Source: Lateolabrax maculatus (lineage: Eukaryota; Chordata; Actinopteri; Acropomatiformes; Lateolabracidae). From it: 64,000 nucleotides of DNA. Every line of letters begins with the position of its first letter. Position 1 is the first letter of the stretch. Both the position numbers and the translations under genes were made by a program. The notes beneath the pieces are model-generated. The model saw only the letters and a program-made list of their open reading frames with translations. It searched no databases and was not told the origin of the DNA. Where the stretch lies: NCBI GenBank assembly GCA_031216445.1, contig CM062214.1, forward strand, positions 21,195,001 to 21,259,000, in the 5' to 3' direction. This document shows positions 46,709 to 57,197 of the stretch, in pieces.

Positions 46709-49639
46709 TTATATATATAAGAAAAGTCATATGATGATATAAAATGTTTTTCTTAACTTTGCCAACACACCGCAGGTGTTATTGGGCAGGCTTACGTCAC
46801 TGCTTTGCGGAAGCTTGATTTTTTTCCCAAAAAAAGAATAAGCTGGCATTTTAACGTTCATCCACTCTGGATACCGTTATTGATGGCTGCCGTTTTTGGT
46901 GAGAAAAACGTCAGCTCAGTATGGACACAGGGTTGAAACTGAGTGAAAAAGATGTGTTTATAAATATAACCGACTTACTATTGATGAACTCTTTATTGAA
47001 ACATGGTGTTACGTAGGGTGCTCTTTTATAGACTGTTCCTGCAGTGCAGTTGCTCCACACAGCCGCTCCCGTTCCCCCTGGATCCTATTGTGGATGTGTG
47101 CAGTGAGCTGGCTCATTGGGCCCTCATGGTGAATGGCCCGCAGCCATTCACTCAGCATATAGAAGCTCATTAGAACTCTATAGACACACAATTGTGAGGC
47201 TCACATTAGAAACTTCCTCCTCTGGGGCACAGACACCGCACACAAAGTGCCAGTTTGCTGCTAAGCTAAGCGCATTGTCTTCCTGATTCATAGAGCTTGG
47301 CCCTCCATTCACGATATTAAGTTCGAGTGGTGGAATATCAATTGCGTGTGCAATGGGCCGGTATCTTTTTAAGAGCTTTAGTGGGGTTAAAAAAGAGAGA
47401 AAAGGGATCTCAGCCGGCCTGCCGAGTGCTAGCTTTCAACAGGGCCATTGTGAGGATTCTGAATGAAGGGACCCCTGTTTTTTCCCTCCATTTCTAAAAA
47501 GAGATGGACATCAAATAAATTCACATGAACTTGCTTCAGGGTGTTTCCAAGACCTACTGTTTAAGAATAGCCTAATTATACCTCCCTCTCCTGGAGAGCT
47601 CTATTGGAATTTGGCTAATTACGAAGTGGTGAATCTTAATGATGATACGCTCTTAGCGATGCCTTTTAAAACTTGCACAAAGTCGTGTGAGATTGGTTCT
47701 AGCTAAAATATCAATGAACCCAGAGAAATATGTGATTTTCACAAAAAAACACACGATGCTTTCGGGAGTGTTGTTAGTTTTGAGGTGCTTGTAACAACTT
47801 TTGCAATTGCCACAGATGTTTATTCCTAAGGCTTATTCGGGTTGAAAGAAAGTGTGACTGTATGAAAAAAAACTAAACAAATATCTCCAGTGTTTTCACA
47901 TAAAACATACCTCGACCACAGGCAGGGTCCTTTCAAAGTATAAACAAATACAGTTAATAACAGCACTGGAGAGCAGGCTGGGGTTCCCTCCGGTTTTCTC
48001 TGGGTGTCATATAAACAAATGACTATCCACCAAACAAAAAGCCTTGGGGGACTATCACAGCCACTCGTCTATGTGGAGCATGTTGACACACTCTCGCTAC
48101 ACAAAAGTAGATAGTGCACACAGACTTCCTAACACTCATCATGTGACAGAGCGCTATGCCTTCTCCACCAGTCTGAGGAATAAAACCTCAAATTTGATTA
48201 CAAGCAACCTTTGGCTCCCTGGCCATCACACAATAGGCTGAGCTGTCTGGGCCAATTTCCATGCTCAGCATGAGGTATCTACACGCGCAGACTGGCGCTC
48301 CCTGCCACTATCCCCCCCGCCACCCCCTTACCCCCTGACCAGTGCGGATATGCCTGTTTACTGTGCCTAAACTCCGGGTCTGTCGCCCCTCTTGTTGGAT
48401 TTTCTATTATGATGTTGAGGATCATTAGTTGCAGTGTGAAAGGTTACACAAGCCGCTCATTGGACGTGTTTGTACCAAAACAACACTACATGCATGTGTA
48501 TGTGCTTCCGGGACCATTTTTATTTTACAGTTACAACCCTCAAATATGCAGCAGATGCCCCCACAACACTGAAGACTGGCACTGAATAAATAATAAAGTG
48601 GTTGAGTCTGCTGCCTGTCAAGCCGGAAGTTACCAAAAATTGAACAAGTAACGATTAGGAAGGTTGTCTTTAATCCTTAAATAAATATTTTCAATTATAA
48701 TGTTTTTCAATATTCAATATACTGTCACGTTATAGAAAAATAGCCTTTCCTGAACTTTCAAAACTGTCAGTCCGAGTATTATATGAAGTGCAGTTGCATC
48801 AACTGAAAAATTTCATTTTAAAAGCAGAGTGTCATATAAAACTACTAATACAATTCTTATAATGCAATGGCACCCAATTGAAAGAAAATATTGAAAAATG
48901 CTACATTTATATAAATTGATCAAGAAAATCAAACTTTAATCTATAAAGATAAGTCATCATCATAAGTCATCTTGGAAGGTAACATAAGGTGACATTAGAT
49001 GGTGTTATCTTTAAGAAAAAACACATTTTTGTTTCTTCAGCTTCTTGCACTTTGCTCATGATTTTTGGGGACAAAGTGTATCTTAACATTTGATTACATT
49101 ACTTTGTCAAACTGTATTTATTCACACAAACGTGGCCTGGTTTTAAATCATTTTGCTATCAAGACAACCCTCACAGAGCAACGTTCCTGGAATGAAACAA
49201 AAAAAGCACATTGCAAATGAACTGCTGAGGGGTTTGAATGAGGCACAATGGGAGGCTGGAAAGAAGAGAAAACTATTTACTACTGGTGAAGACTGTTTGG
49301 TGCATGTTAAACTTTGGCCAGCAGTTCATTGTCTCTGGTGTCTATCATTTAATAGGCTAGTTGACATAATGAATGAGCTAGACCCACCTTCTGCCACTCC
49401 AGAAAGGACCCCAGCCTTATCTGAATTGAGAAGCACATTAGAGCCTCTCAGCCAATCACGACACAGCCCTGTAGCAAAGTGCAGGCCCGAAAGAGGAAGA
49501 GCAGAAAAAACTTTTGTTTTCTTCAGAGTTTAATGAAGTTGGCCTGGTCACTCAAGAAGGGATTAAAGGAGAATTTAGTGTCACTGAGCTGTGACTGCTG
49601 AAGAGGGAACTCAAGTGTTCGGGTCACTGTGTGAACAGG

Positions 49640-49916
49640 ATGGTCTCAGTTCAGAGCTGCACCAGGAGGAATATGGCTGGCTCACCTCCTGCTTTACCGG
49701 GCTTTGGTAGCACGGGAAAGAGTTTTCTTATTGACAATCTGCTGCAGTCGCAGACACCTTTAGCCCGTCCAGAAAGGACAGCAGGTGGACACCTGAGACT
49801 AGCAGCATGTGAACGTCCGAGGAGAGCCTGGGGCTCTGAGCATGGAGCCTACCAAAGCCAGGCCCACAGTCCGCAGCAGGTGAAAGATTTAGGAGGACCA
49901 CTTCTGCCACACTCAG
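49640..49916 (+). CDS. dbx2: dbx2 exon 1 (coding part)
   Basis: Contains both candidate starts (49640, 49673) and the eh1-like FLIDNLL. Donor CTCAG|GTAAAG, phase 1. Confidence 0.88.
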
Positions 49917-52900
49917 GTAAAGTTTAAGGTTTGTTATGCCAGCAGACCTTTTAAACAAAATATATCTAAATTATGTCAAGGGTTAACACGTTGTATTTAT
50001 GTCATTAAGTTACACTTAATGAAAGCAATTTTATTTTTTTTTCTTCCAAAGACATTTTGTTTCTTCTTCCAAAGACATTTCGTTTCTTCTTCCAAAGACA
50101 TTTTGTTTCTTCTTTCTTTCTTAGATTTATGTAGAGAATAAATACTGTTTAACTTGTCAAGTTTTCAAACATTCTCAATTTATTAGTCATATGTCTAAAG
50201 TTTATATGCATCTTTGTAAGAAATGTCACAGTTAAGTGAGGTGTAACCGTCACTGACACACTTTTAACACAAGTATTTTTACTATTAATGTCCCTGCATT
50301 GCTTTTGAAAAGGTTCTGAGCACATGTGTTTACTACCAAAGTAAAGAAAAACATAAAGACATAAAAACTTTTATAACTTAAATTATGAATTATATTTTTA
50401 AATGTTAATATAGGTCTGTGTAAACCATTTATAATCTTCGATGGGGAAATCTTACTCACTTAAGTAGGATTTTTTTTTAAACTAATTTTTGAAATGATTG
50501 GATACTTAGAATTTTTTTAATGACATTTAATATTAAATATATTTTTAAAAGAAAATCAGTAACAATAACATTTTATAACTTTTATTTTTCATAACGGATC
50601 AAATACTTTTGTCCTATTAAGAAATAACAATGACTGCAAAGAAAGATAAGATAAATCAAACATTCAAAATGAAATTACTACAAACGTGTGCAAACTTTAC
50701 TGCCGGTATATGACATTTCTAATTATGGGATGTAAATTTAATTTTCAAAATGAATTTGTAAATAGTTTTCAAAAAATATTACGCTGTTAAATATCTAAAT
50801 ATCTAATAAAAAATTGTTCCATCTGTTTGCATCACCTAAAGCTTAGCACTGTTGTATAAATCTAGATAAAAAGAAAACAACTGTAAAAATGAGATAAGGT
50901 AGGTCTCCAAATGCCCTCAGAAGTTGGTGGCGATCCAGGTATAGTACCTTGTGGATCATACCTGTCTCATCTGGTTAATACATGACCATATCTGACTGTT
51001 CCTATCTATTATTGCAGGTGTTCTGAGCAGTGTTTTCCTGCAGAGCCCGCAGTATCTGCTGGCATGCTGCGGTGGGTCCAGCCCCCCTCCTGTCTTCTCC
51101 AGTGAGTGTTTTATGCCTCATCAGCAATGCCTCAGCTACTCTCTAAGCATTAGCAGCAGGGTCTCCCATGCTCTCCACAGCTAATTACCGATGCAATGCC
51201 AAAGAGCTAATTCTCCGCTCAACTCTGCACAGCTCTATTCATAACCATTCACGGCTGTTTAGGACGGGGAAGAGGGGTGGGCTGCAAAGCTTTTAAGAGT
51301 CCCTGGGGCCCCCTGTTTTGTACTTCCAAATACACACTTTTACCAGCGCAAATATGCAGAGCTAATAAACATCTTGTCTTCTGTCATATTAAGATTATAA
51401 TTACTAGGTGTGGATTCTTACTGCTGAATAGGGCAGATCGTTTCAAAGTTTAGCACTCCCTCAGCACATTAATACATTTTTTTTATAATCCCAACAGCTT
51501 CAAATTTAAATTTCAAGCTACATAAAATTTGAGAACATCCAGGACACCTGTAATTGTGCCTGAAATGTTTAAATTTTCCTCTGGATTGTGCTTGAAATGT
51601 TTCAGTTCATATAATTTAAGATACTAGTACTATATTGCACTCTAGTAGTATTAATTAACACTAACAGCTGTTGTATTTTGGCATTGTCCCACAGCAATTG
51701 GAAGTTATTAGTTGCCCCAACCTATGATGCCTGTCAAATGTTGTGGAAAATAGCACAAATCAGACAGCCCACATCCCACAGGTCCCTGGAGTCCTCTTAG
51801 TAGGCTGACACTTTCCCACAGTGCCCAGCAACACAACAATGCCAAGTCTGGCTGTGACCAATTGGCACTTTCACTCCAGCATCCACACGCGACCTCACTG
51901 CAATTTTTCACTGCAGCAATGAACTCCACTAAGCACAAAAAACTTGCCCATTTCTCTACAGAAGAGGGCTGGACCAGGAACATCCCCCAGCCATTGTGTC
52001 GCTAAAGAGCTTGGTTTGCCGACCCCCCTCCTTTCTCCTGTCCTTCAACTCTCATTCCTGCCCATTGGAGACTTTTTGACTAGGACATAAAGCATTCAAT
52101 GGAAGTGACTTTTATAGACTTATTCGAGCTCATCTTCACATACAAACTGGCTTCATACCTGCAAGTGAAAAGATTTAGTGTTGGGCCACTGAGCCATCGA
52201 GTAATGGCATTTCCATTGAAAGGCTCTATTGTTGGTGTCCCACTGGGCTCTATAGTTGGCCCACTAGGGTAGACACACACGTTGCCCAGGAATGACCTGG
52301 TAATCAGCTATTTAAGTGAAAGCCATTGAGTCCCAATAGAGAAGTGAGAAGCATGTCCAAACCTGTTATGTGCTCCCTAGAGGTGGTCTATGTGCAGATT
52401 TGTCGTACAGATTAAAAAGGCAACATTGAATGGATCGGATAAATTGTTCCACTTGACTTTTGTTGTGTGTGCACCTGTGAGTGAAGTAGCGTGGGATTGC
52501 TCCTCACAGTTCATCAAATCCCTTTTTTCTCAGTTGAAGTGGCTTTCTATTCTCTTTAGTCACCCCCAGTTTGTTAAATTGGACAAATAGAAAAAAAGAA
52601 ATCAAAACTGAGTGATAAAGTGAGTGTGACAAAAACAGGATTGGATTTTGTGCCTAGAAATTTAATTAAATTAAAATGGTCTAAATCATGAAACACTTGG
52701 GAAAATGATCCGCAACCAGCTTAGCCAATAATATTCTGTTTCTTCTTAATTTTCTCACAACCTCTGTATTCCCCTGGCTGCTACTTGTATTCTCTCTATC
52801 TGTTTTCACATGAAACCACATTTTATTTTAGGATTGTGTCCACAATTCACCAACAAACTACTAAACAATGACCCAAACATAACTGATGTTGACATAGTAG

Positions 52901-54026
52901 CTTGGGTAAACACACTGAAATTAACATATCATTTTTTTCCCCAAATTTTTTTTTCAGAGGGAGCAAATATTAGAATGTGGTCTGCTGATATAAGTCCTAA
53001 ATCACGCAGAGGGATCCTTAGGAGGGCTGTATTCTCTGAAGAACAACGGAAGGAACTGGAGAGAACTTTTCGAAGACAGAAATACATCAGCAAGACCGAC
53101 CGGAACAAACTGGCAGCTGATCTCAGCCTCAAGGAGTCACAGGTAATTGAGTATGAATTACCACATTTTTGCCTGACTAATCTCTGATCAGAAAAAACCC
53201 CTCTCCCTCATCAACTGCAACCCTTGATGAAAAAACCTAAATCCTGCTCAGCAACATCATGAAACTCAGATGAATATTGGCTTAATATTTACAACATTCA
53301 CCTTAGTTTAGTGTGTTATGCTGACTAATTAGCACTAAACACAAAGTACAGAGAGTGATGGAAGTAATTTGGAAGTATTTTGTCATAAACCAAAGTATTT
53401 GAAAAATTTAAAGTTTGACCTGATGATGGCGCTGGATGAAAGGTCGGGGGATAACCAACGTTATTACAAATCATTCTGAGGAGGATATGAATGTTGGTAT
53501 CAATCTTCATTGGTAAAATCTTCCAATGGTTTTGAGACATTTTACTCAAAACCACAAATGTGAACCTCATGGTGTTTCTATAAGAAAAGTCAGAGAATCA
53601 CCTGTTTCATAGGATACGTGACAGCTTTGAACTGCTGGTGGCACTAGAGGTAAAGTCAGTAGGATTCTTCCTTTGGGCACCATGAACGTTTGAAGACCAA
53701 ACAGTTGTTGGACCAAAATGGTGGTACAGACAGACAGGCATTGCCATCCCTAGATCTAGGTTGATAGTGTGGCTAAAAATGAATACACTACACAAGTTCA
53801 ACTGAAATGCATCTCCATTCTCCTGCTGCTTTAGGTGAAGATCTGGTTCCAGAACCGCCGAATGAAGTGGAGGAACCATAAGGAGAAGGAGGTTCATAAC
53901 ACTCGCTCCCCAATGGACGAGCTCATGGCCCAGGGTCTCGCTCAGGAAGATGAAGAACCATCACAGAATCACACTGACGTAAAAACAGAGAGATCGCCAC
54001 CACAGAAGAGTGTCAGGGACACATGA
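49640..54026 (+). CDS. dbx2: dbx2, developing brain homeobox 2 (4 exons)
   Basis: DBX2 is a nuclear homeodomain repressor expressed in intermediate progenitors of the neural tube. Four exons with canonical sites give 234 residues from the ATG at 49673, or 245 from the in-frame ATG at 49640. Both have an A at -3 and G at +4; the family N-terminus favours 49673. From 49673: GFGSTGKSFLIDNLL, an eh1-like Groucho/TLE-binding motif (FLIDNLL, residues 18-24); a linker with YLLACCGG matching human DBX2 YSACCGG; the homeodomain at about 128-187 (RRGILRRAVFSEEQ ... KIWFQNRRMKWRN) with W175, F176, N178 and R180; then an acidic tail. An intron splits the homeodomain just before VKIWF, as in DBX genes. 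The tail is much shorter than in human DBX2 (about 339 residues in total). A poly(A) signal is likely at 54642. Confidence 0.93.
49917..51017 (+). other. dbx2 intron 1
   Basis: 1.1 kb, very AT-rich, with a 3 x 23-bp tandem repeat near its start. Confidence 0.85.
50041..50109. repeat. 3 x 23-bp tandem repeat
   Basis: Three adjacent copies of TTCTTCCAAAGACATTTTG plus TTTC; copy 2 differs by one base (TTTCG for TTTTG). It continues into TTCTTTCTTTC. Confidence 0.95.
51018..51101 (+). CDS. dbx2: dbx2 exon 2
   Basis: Encodes VLSSVFLQSPQYLLACCGG then SSPPPVFS. Acceptor TTGCAG, donor CTCCA|GTGAGT, phase 1 in and out. It is short (84 nt) and was found by searching for the family motif ACCGG between exons 1 and 3. 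Confidence 0.88.
51102..52957 (+). other. dbx2 intron 2
   Basis: 1.9 kb. The first 150 bp (51110-51250) are GC-balanced with CTAATTA and AGCTAATT homeodomain-type sites. A two-copy short repeat (GGCTCTATTGTTGG, GGCTCTATAGTTGG) is at about 52222-52265. No exon seen. Confidence 0.8.
52958..53142 (+). CDS. dbx2: dbx2 exon 3 (homeodomain helices 1-2)
   Basis: Encodes KSRRGILRRAVFSEEQ, RKELERTFRRQKYIS and KTDRNKLAADLSLKESQ. Acceptor TTTTCAG after a long T tract, donor TCACAG|GTAATT, phase 0. Confidence 0.95.
53143..53834 (+). other. dbx2 intron 3
   Basis: 692 bp, about half of which is a dispersed repeat. Confidence 0.85.
53405..53765. mobile_element. dispersed teleost repeat, diverged
   Basis: TTTGACCTGATGATGGCGCT, TTTTACTCAAAACCACAAAT, TGGTGGCACTAGAGGTAAAG and GGCATTGCCATCCCTAGA follow the order of a repeat common in many fish introns and UTRs (typical words: TGGTGGCGCTAGAGGAAAAG, ACATTGCCATCCCTAGAGCC). 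Confidence 0.7.
53835..54026 (+). CDS. dbx2: dbx2 exon 4 (homeodomain helix 3, C-terminus)
   Basis: Encodes VKIWFQNRRMKWRNHKEKEV followed by an acidic, serine/proline-rich tail ending SVRDT and TGA at 54024-54026. Acceptor CTTTAG. Confidence 0.96.
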   Translation: MKIWFQNRRMKWRNHKEKEVHNTRSPMDELMAQGLAQEDEEPSQNHTDVKTERSPPQKSVRDT

Positions 54027-55922
54027 GAGGCTGTAATGTGTGGAAAACAACTAATGACTTTCTCAAATCCACAAAAACCTGTAAAAAGGCTTTAGTACAG
54101 GGAGCGTGTTAAAGTGTTTGGATGGAATACTCTGTCTGTTGAGACTAACACCAATAATATTACGTTTTTCAATGCATGTAACCATTTTGTTTAAATGTAA
54201 TTAGGTTAAACTGCTTGGTCAATCATATTCAGGGGTGCAAACTCATCAGGGGTGAAAAAGGTGACAAAGATTATTTACTCACATAATTTTGTCATTATGG
54301 CATTATTGTTTGGTCAATTAAAAACCAGGCTTAGATATGACGTTTATAAATTGATTTCATAACCACAACAACTAAAAGAAAAACTGTCACAATTTAGGTA
54401 ATTTCAATTCAACTTGTCGTTTTCAGTGAGCTTGGAATTTGCCCCTTCTCAAGTGACATAATTAGGTTACTGTAACAATTGTTCCATTTAACTACATCAT
54501 AAGTAGTCAATTTTAGCTAAATGTCTCCATCAACATGAATTAGTCTCATGTTCCAAAAGCAAATTGTTTAATTACATATGACAGTATCAGCCTTGCTAAT
54601 CTTATCTAAGAGAATGTAATCATTAGGGCCTAATGCATGAAAATAAAGGAATTTTTCCAGCGCAGGGGATGAGTATGCCAGATGGCCAGTTTTTTTATCT
54701 TAAGAAAGATTCAAAATACGGGGATTTACGGGAAAATATTTAAACGGGAGGACAGCGGGATAAAAGGGTAAAATACAGGAGAATCCCAGGAAATGACAGG
54801 AGTTGACAGGTATGGGCAAAATGGTAACATTAAAATCATTAGACGAGTTATTCCAGAGGCCTAATGTCAGTAACGTTATACGAGGGGAATTTGGAATAAC
54901 AAGTAGCTAGCCAACGTTAGACTACATGGAAATAACATAACATCCAAGTTGTGATGGCTGGCATTCGTTAAATCCAAACTCAACCTCATCAGGCTAATTA
55001 ACAATCCCAAGAAAGACATGCTGTCAAATAAACCAATTAAATGATAATAATATGCTTCTTTAAGAAATTCTTACTTTAAGGCATGTGGACAGTCAAAAAC
55101 TGACCCTTTTGCTTATTTTGACAACTCAGAAGACTTGGTTCTCATGTCACTCCCCGTGACTCTGTCTTCGCAGACCGAGACCAGGCGAGCTCCCCGACCC
55201 CCCACCTCCCTCAGATCTACATGAATCACACAGATGACGTGTTTTGAATTCGATTTTTGCCTAGAGGTGAAAGAGGAGACAAGTTTGCATCCCTGCATAT
55301 TGCGTTTCAGTGGCTTCAGTAAGCAATTTATTGGTTATTACAGTCTTTCCAGGAAAGATTCCCACTCTTCGATTGTAATTACAATCAATTAAAGGCATAA
55401 ATGAGTCCCTTCATTTAATGCATTTACATATCAGATATTTTTTATTTTTCATGCTTTGGTCAGCTTTACAATACTCTGCTCATAATCCAAAACCTTTTCG
55501 AGATCAAATTTCACTGGGTATATTTTGTAAATATTTTTTTTCATGATCTTGAATCCATAGATCAACTGTAAATAAAGCATTTGAATGAATCCTGATTTCC
55601 ACATTGCTTATTCTTACTGTGTTGGGCTGTCTGAAGCAAAACCACTTGCATGATAACTCTACACTATGTACCATTTCTGTAAATATCAACAAGACGATGA
55701 CCAAAAACGATTATGATTATTTTTTGACCTTTTCATTTTCAGTGCTCTAAAACAAAATTGCTTGATTACCTATTACATTTACAGTAAATGCACACATGAA
55801 ATGCATTACAAAAGATGTAAGCACAGAACATGATGTGTAGTTAAAAGCAAATGAAAAACAAAGAATGGTTTCTAGGCAGCTAAAGTTTTAAGAAACTACA
55901 AGAGACTGCTTTGTTATCACTA
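54027..55922. other. dbx2-prl2 convergent intergenic region
   Basis: 1.9 kb between two gene 3' ends, mostly AT-rich and probably largely 3'UTR of both. Minus-strand AATAAA candidates for prl2 lie at 55441-55446 and 55327-55332. No other gene recognised. Confidence 0.7.
54642..54647 (+). other. dbx2: candidate poly(A) signal of dbx2
   Basis: AATAAA 616 nt after the stop codon. Use not proven; another AATAAA on this strand lies further on near 55570. Confidence 0.4.
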
Positions 55923-56132
55923 TTAACAGTCCAGTCCAGGGAGTATGGTGCATTTCAGGATACGGAGATAATTTTTGACTTTGTTGGAGTCTCTGCGGAA
56001 GCAGAAGAGCAGGTCATGATGGTCCATTGCATTGAGTTCTCCTTGTTTGTAGAAGGAAAAGGCAGAAGAGGGGACCACACTTTCAGGAGAGATGTAACCC
56101 ACGGTGTTATCAAGCACTCCCAATAGCTTCAT
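55923..56132 (-). CDS. prl2: prl2 exon 5
   Basis: Encodes MKLLGVLDNTVGYISPE, then LLFCFRRDSNKVKNYLR and ILKCTILPGLDC before TAA (55925-55923). Acceptor CCTCAG. Confidence 0.94.
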   Translation of the reverse strand: MKLLGVLDNTVGYISPESVVPSSAFSFYKQGELNAMDHHDLLFCFRRDSNKVKNYLRILKCTILPGLDC

Positions 56133-57197
56133 CTGAGGAGGACAGAAGAAAGATCGAAGGCACATAATTCATTCTTTCAAGGAATGTATGAACAAAACAT
56201 ACAGTATGTCACAGAAAAAAAACAACAATGTGATACATTGGAAATAACCAAGCATATTCAAACATTATAATAAATACAATCAATGTTAGATATGACCACA
56301 AAATACATCCACAAGCCCAACAACCATGAGTGGATCCTTACCTTTTCAGCCATTTTTGCCACTCCATTCCTCAGCTCATACACCATATCACTGATCTCCA
56401 GTGCCTTGTTGGAGCTGTAGTGGTTGAAGTCATGATTCTGATCCTGAGACATGCTGTGGTAGAGTTGTGACAGGGGGGCCCCCCAGGCCCCCAGCAGCCT
56501 CAGGATCACCTCTGTCAGTTGGTCTCGCTGCACATGAAGGAATTGCTTAATTAACTTTGTGGTAAAGTACAACTTAGTTCAAGACGCCATGCAAAAAAAT
56601 GTCTTATTACTTGTGTGCACGAGTAGTCATGACCATAAATGCTCACCCCTAGCCTTTGTGCATTCTCCTTATCATCTGGTGTTAGTATGCCATATGTGTG
56701 GCACTTCCGTCTTCCTATGAGGTTCTTGCTGGGAAAGAAATATTGCTCCTGCAAAGAAAGACACTCACATCACACATATATCACATATATATGTTATCGG
56801 GGCTTGAAAAATAGCCAACGCAAACAAGCGTGATTGATGATAGATGAATGGAGGTCAAAGTGTGATGGATGATGATGGATGATCAATGTCAGAGCTGAAG
56901 AAAAAAAAAAAGAACTTACAAATTCAGAGTGCAGATCACTGGAGATGCCATGCATTCTTGAAGACTGTTGTATGACCCTGTCAAAGAGATCTGCCAGGGA
57001 AGAAACATGGCATTCAGTCTGTCCATAGGCACAGATCGGGGCAGTGCCAACCCTGGAAAGCTCCAGGTTCACCAGTGTAAAAACAGCAAACCAAACTGAG
57101 GGGGGAAAAAAACTTTTAGTCAATAAAAATAATAACATTACATATAAATAAAAACTCTGTAATTAATTTGTCATGCTGCCATCTTACCCTTTGTCAT
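55923..57197 (-). CDS. prl2: prolactin-family hormone, probably prl2 (5 exons, complete)
   Basis: A secreted four-helix cytokine of the growth hormone/prolactin family. Five exons give 227 residues with the family's usual gene structure, including a tiny first coding exon. A hydrophobic leader (about 1-22) precedes the mature protein. Cysteines are C25, C32, C78, C202, C219 and C227, fitting disulfides 25-32, 78-202 and 219-227. The N-terminal pair is present in tetrapod prolactin and fish prl2 but absent from classical teleost prolactin. Family signatures are visible: CHTYGILTP (78-86) and CFRRDSNKVKNYLRILKC (202-219). The chain ends on cysteine as prolactins do. No somatolactin or growth hormone features are seen. 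All introns are short (92-209 bp). The gene is tail-to-tail with dbx2 and co-oriented with szl. Family assignment is firm; the prl2 name rests on the cysteine pattern and could be tested by phylogeny. Confidence 0.85.
56342..56527 (-). CDS. prl2: prl2 exon 4
   Basis: Encodes RDQLTEVILRLLGAWGAPL, SQLYHSMSQDQNHDF and ALEISDMVYELRNGVAKMAEK. Acceptor GTGCAG, donor AAAAG|GTAAGG, phase 0. The donor-proximal part is duplicated at 60554-60842. Confidence 0.93.
56647..56748 (-). CDS. prl2: prl2 exon 3
   Basis: Encodes EQYFFPSKNLIGRRKC and HTYGILTPDDKENAQRLG. Acceptor TTGCAG, donor GGG|GTGAGC, phase 0. Confidence 0.92.
56920..57095 (-). CDS. prl2: prl2 exon 2
   Basis: Encodes the rest of the leader and helix A: VWFAVFTLVNLEL, APICAYGQTECHVSS, LADLFDRVIQQSSRM and HGISSDLHSEF. 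Acceptor CCTCAG, donor TTT|GTAAGT, phase 0 out. Confidence 0.92.
57188..57197 (-). CDS. prl2: prl2 exon 1 (coding part)
   Basis: Ten coding bases, ATG ACA AAG G, then GTAAGA. It gives M-T-K and one base of the fourth codon, as expected for this family. A TTAAAAAA run at 57249-57242 may serve as a weak TATA element. Confidence 0.8.

Larger units (their letters stand above)
41621..49639. other. nell2-dbx2 intergenic region
   Basis: 8 kb between divergent genes. It contains a dispersed repeat with a poly-G run (42421-42545), a Penelope-like relic (about 43740-44130), a poly-T run (44472-44495), a CA repeat (45193-45220), an AAT repeat (46686-46708) and a promoter-like motif cluster (43611-43714). 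A plus-strand open frame at 49153-49533 has no recognisable domain. Shared enhancers for the two neural genes could lie here, but that is an inference. Confidence 0.7.

Noticed and set aside
49153..49533. Plus-strand 126-residue open frame upstream of dbx2
   Set aside because: No homology recognised and no splice link to exon 1. Most likely promoter or 5'UTR sequence read by chance.
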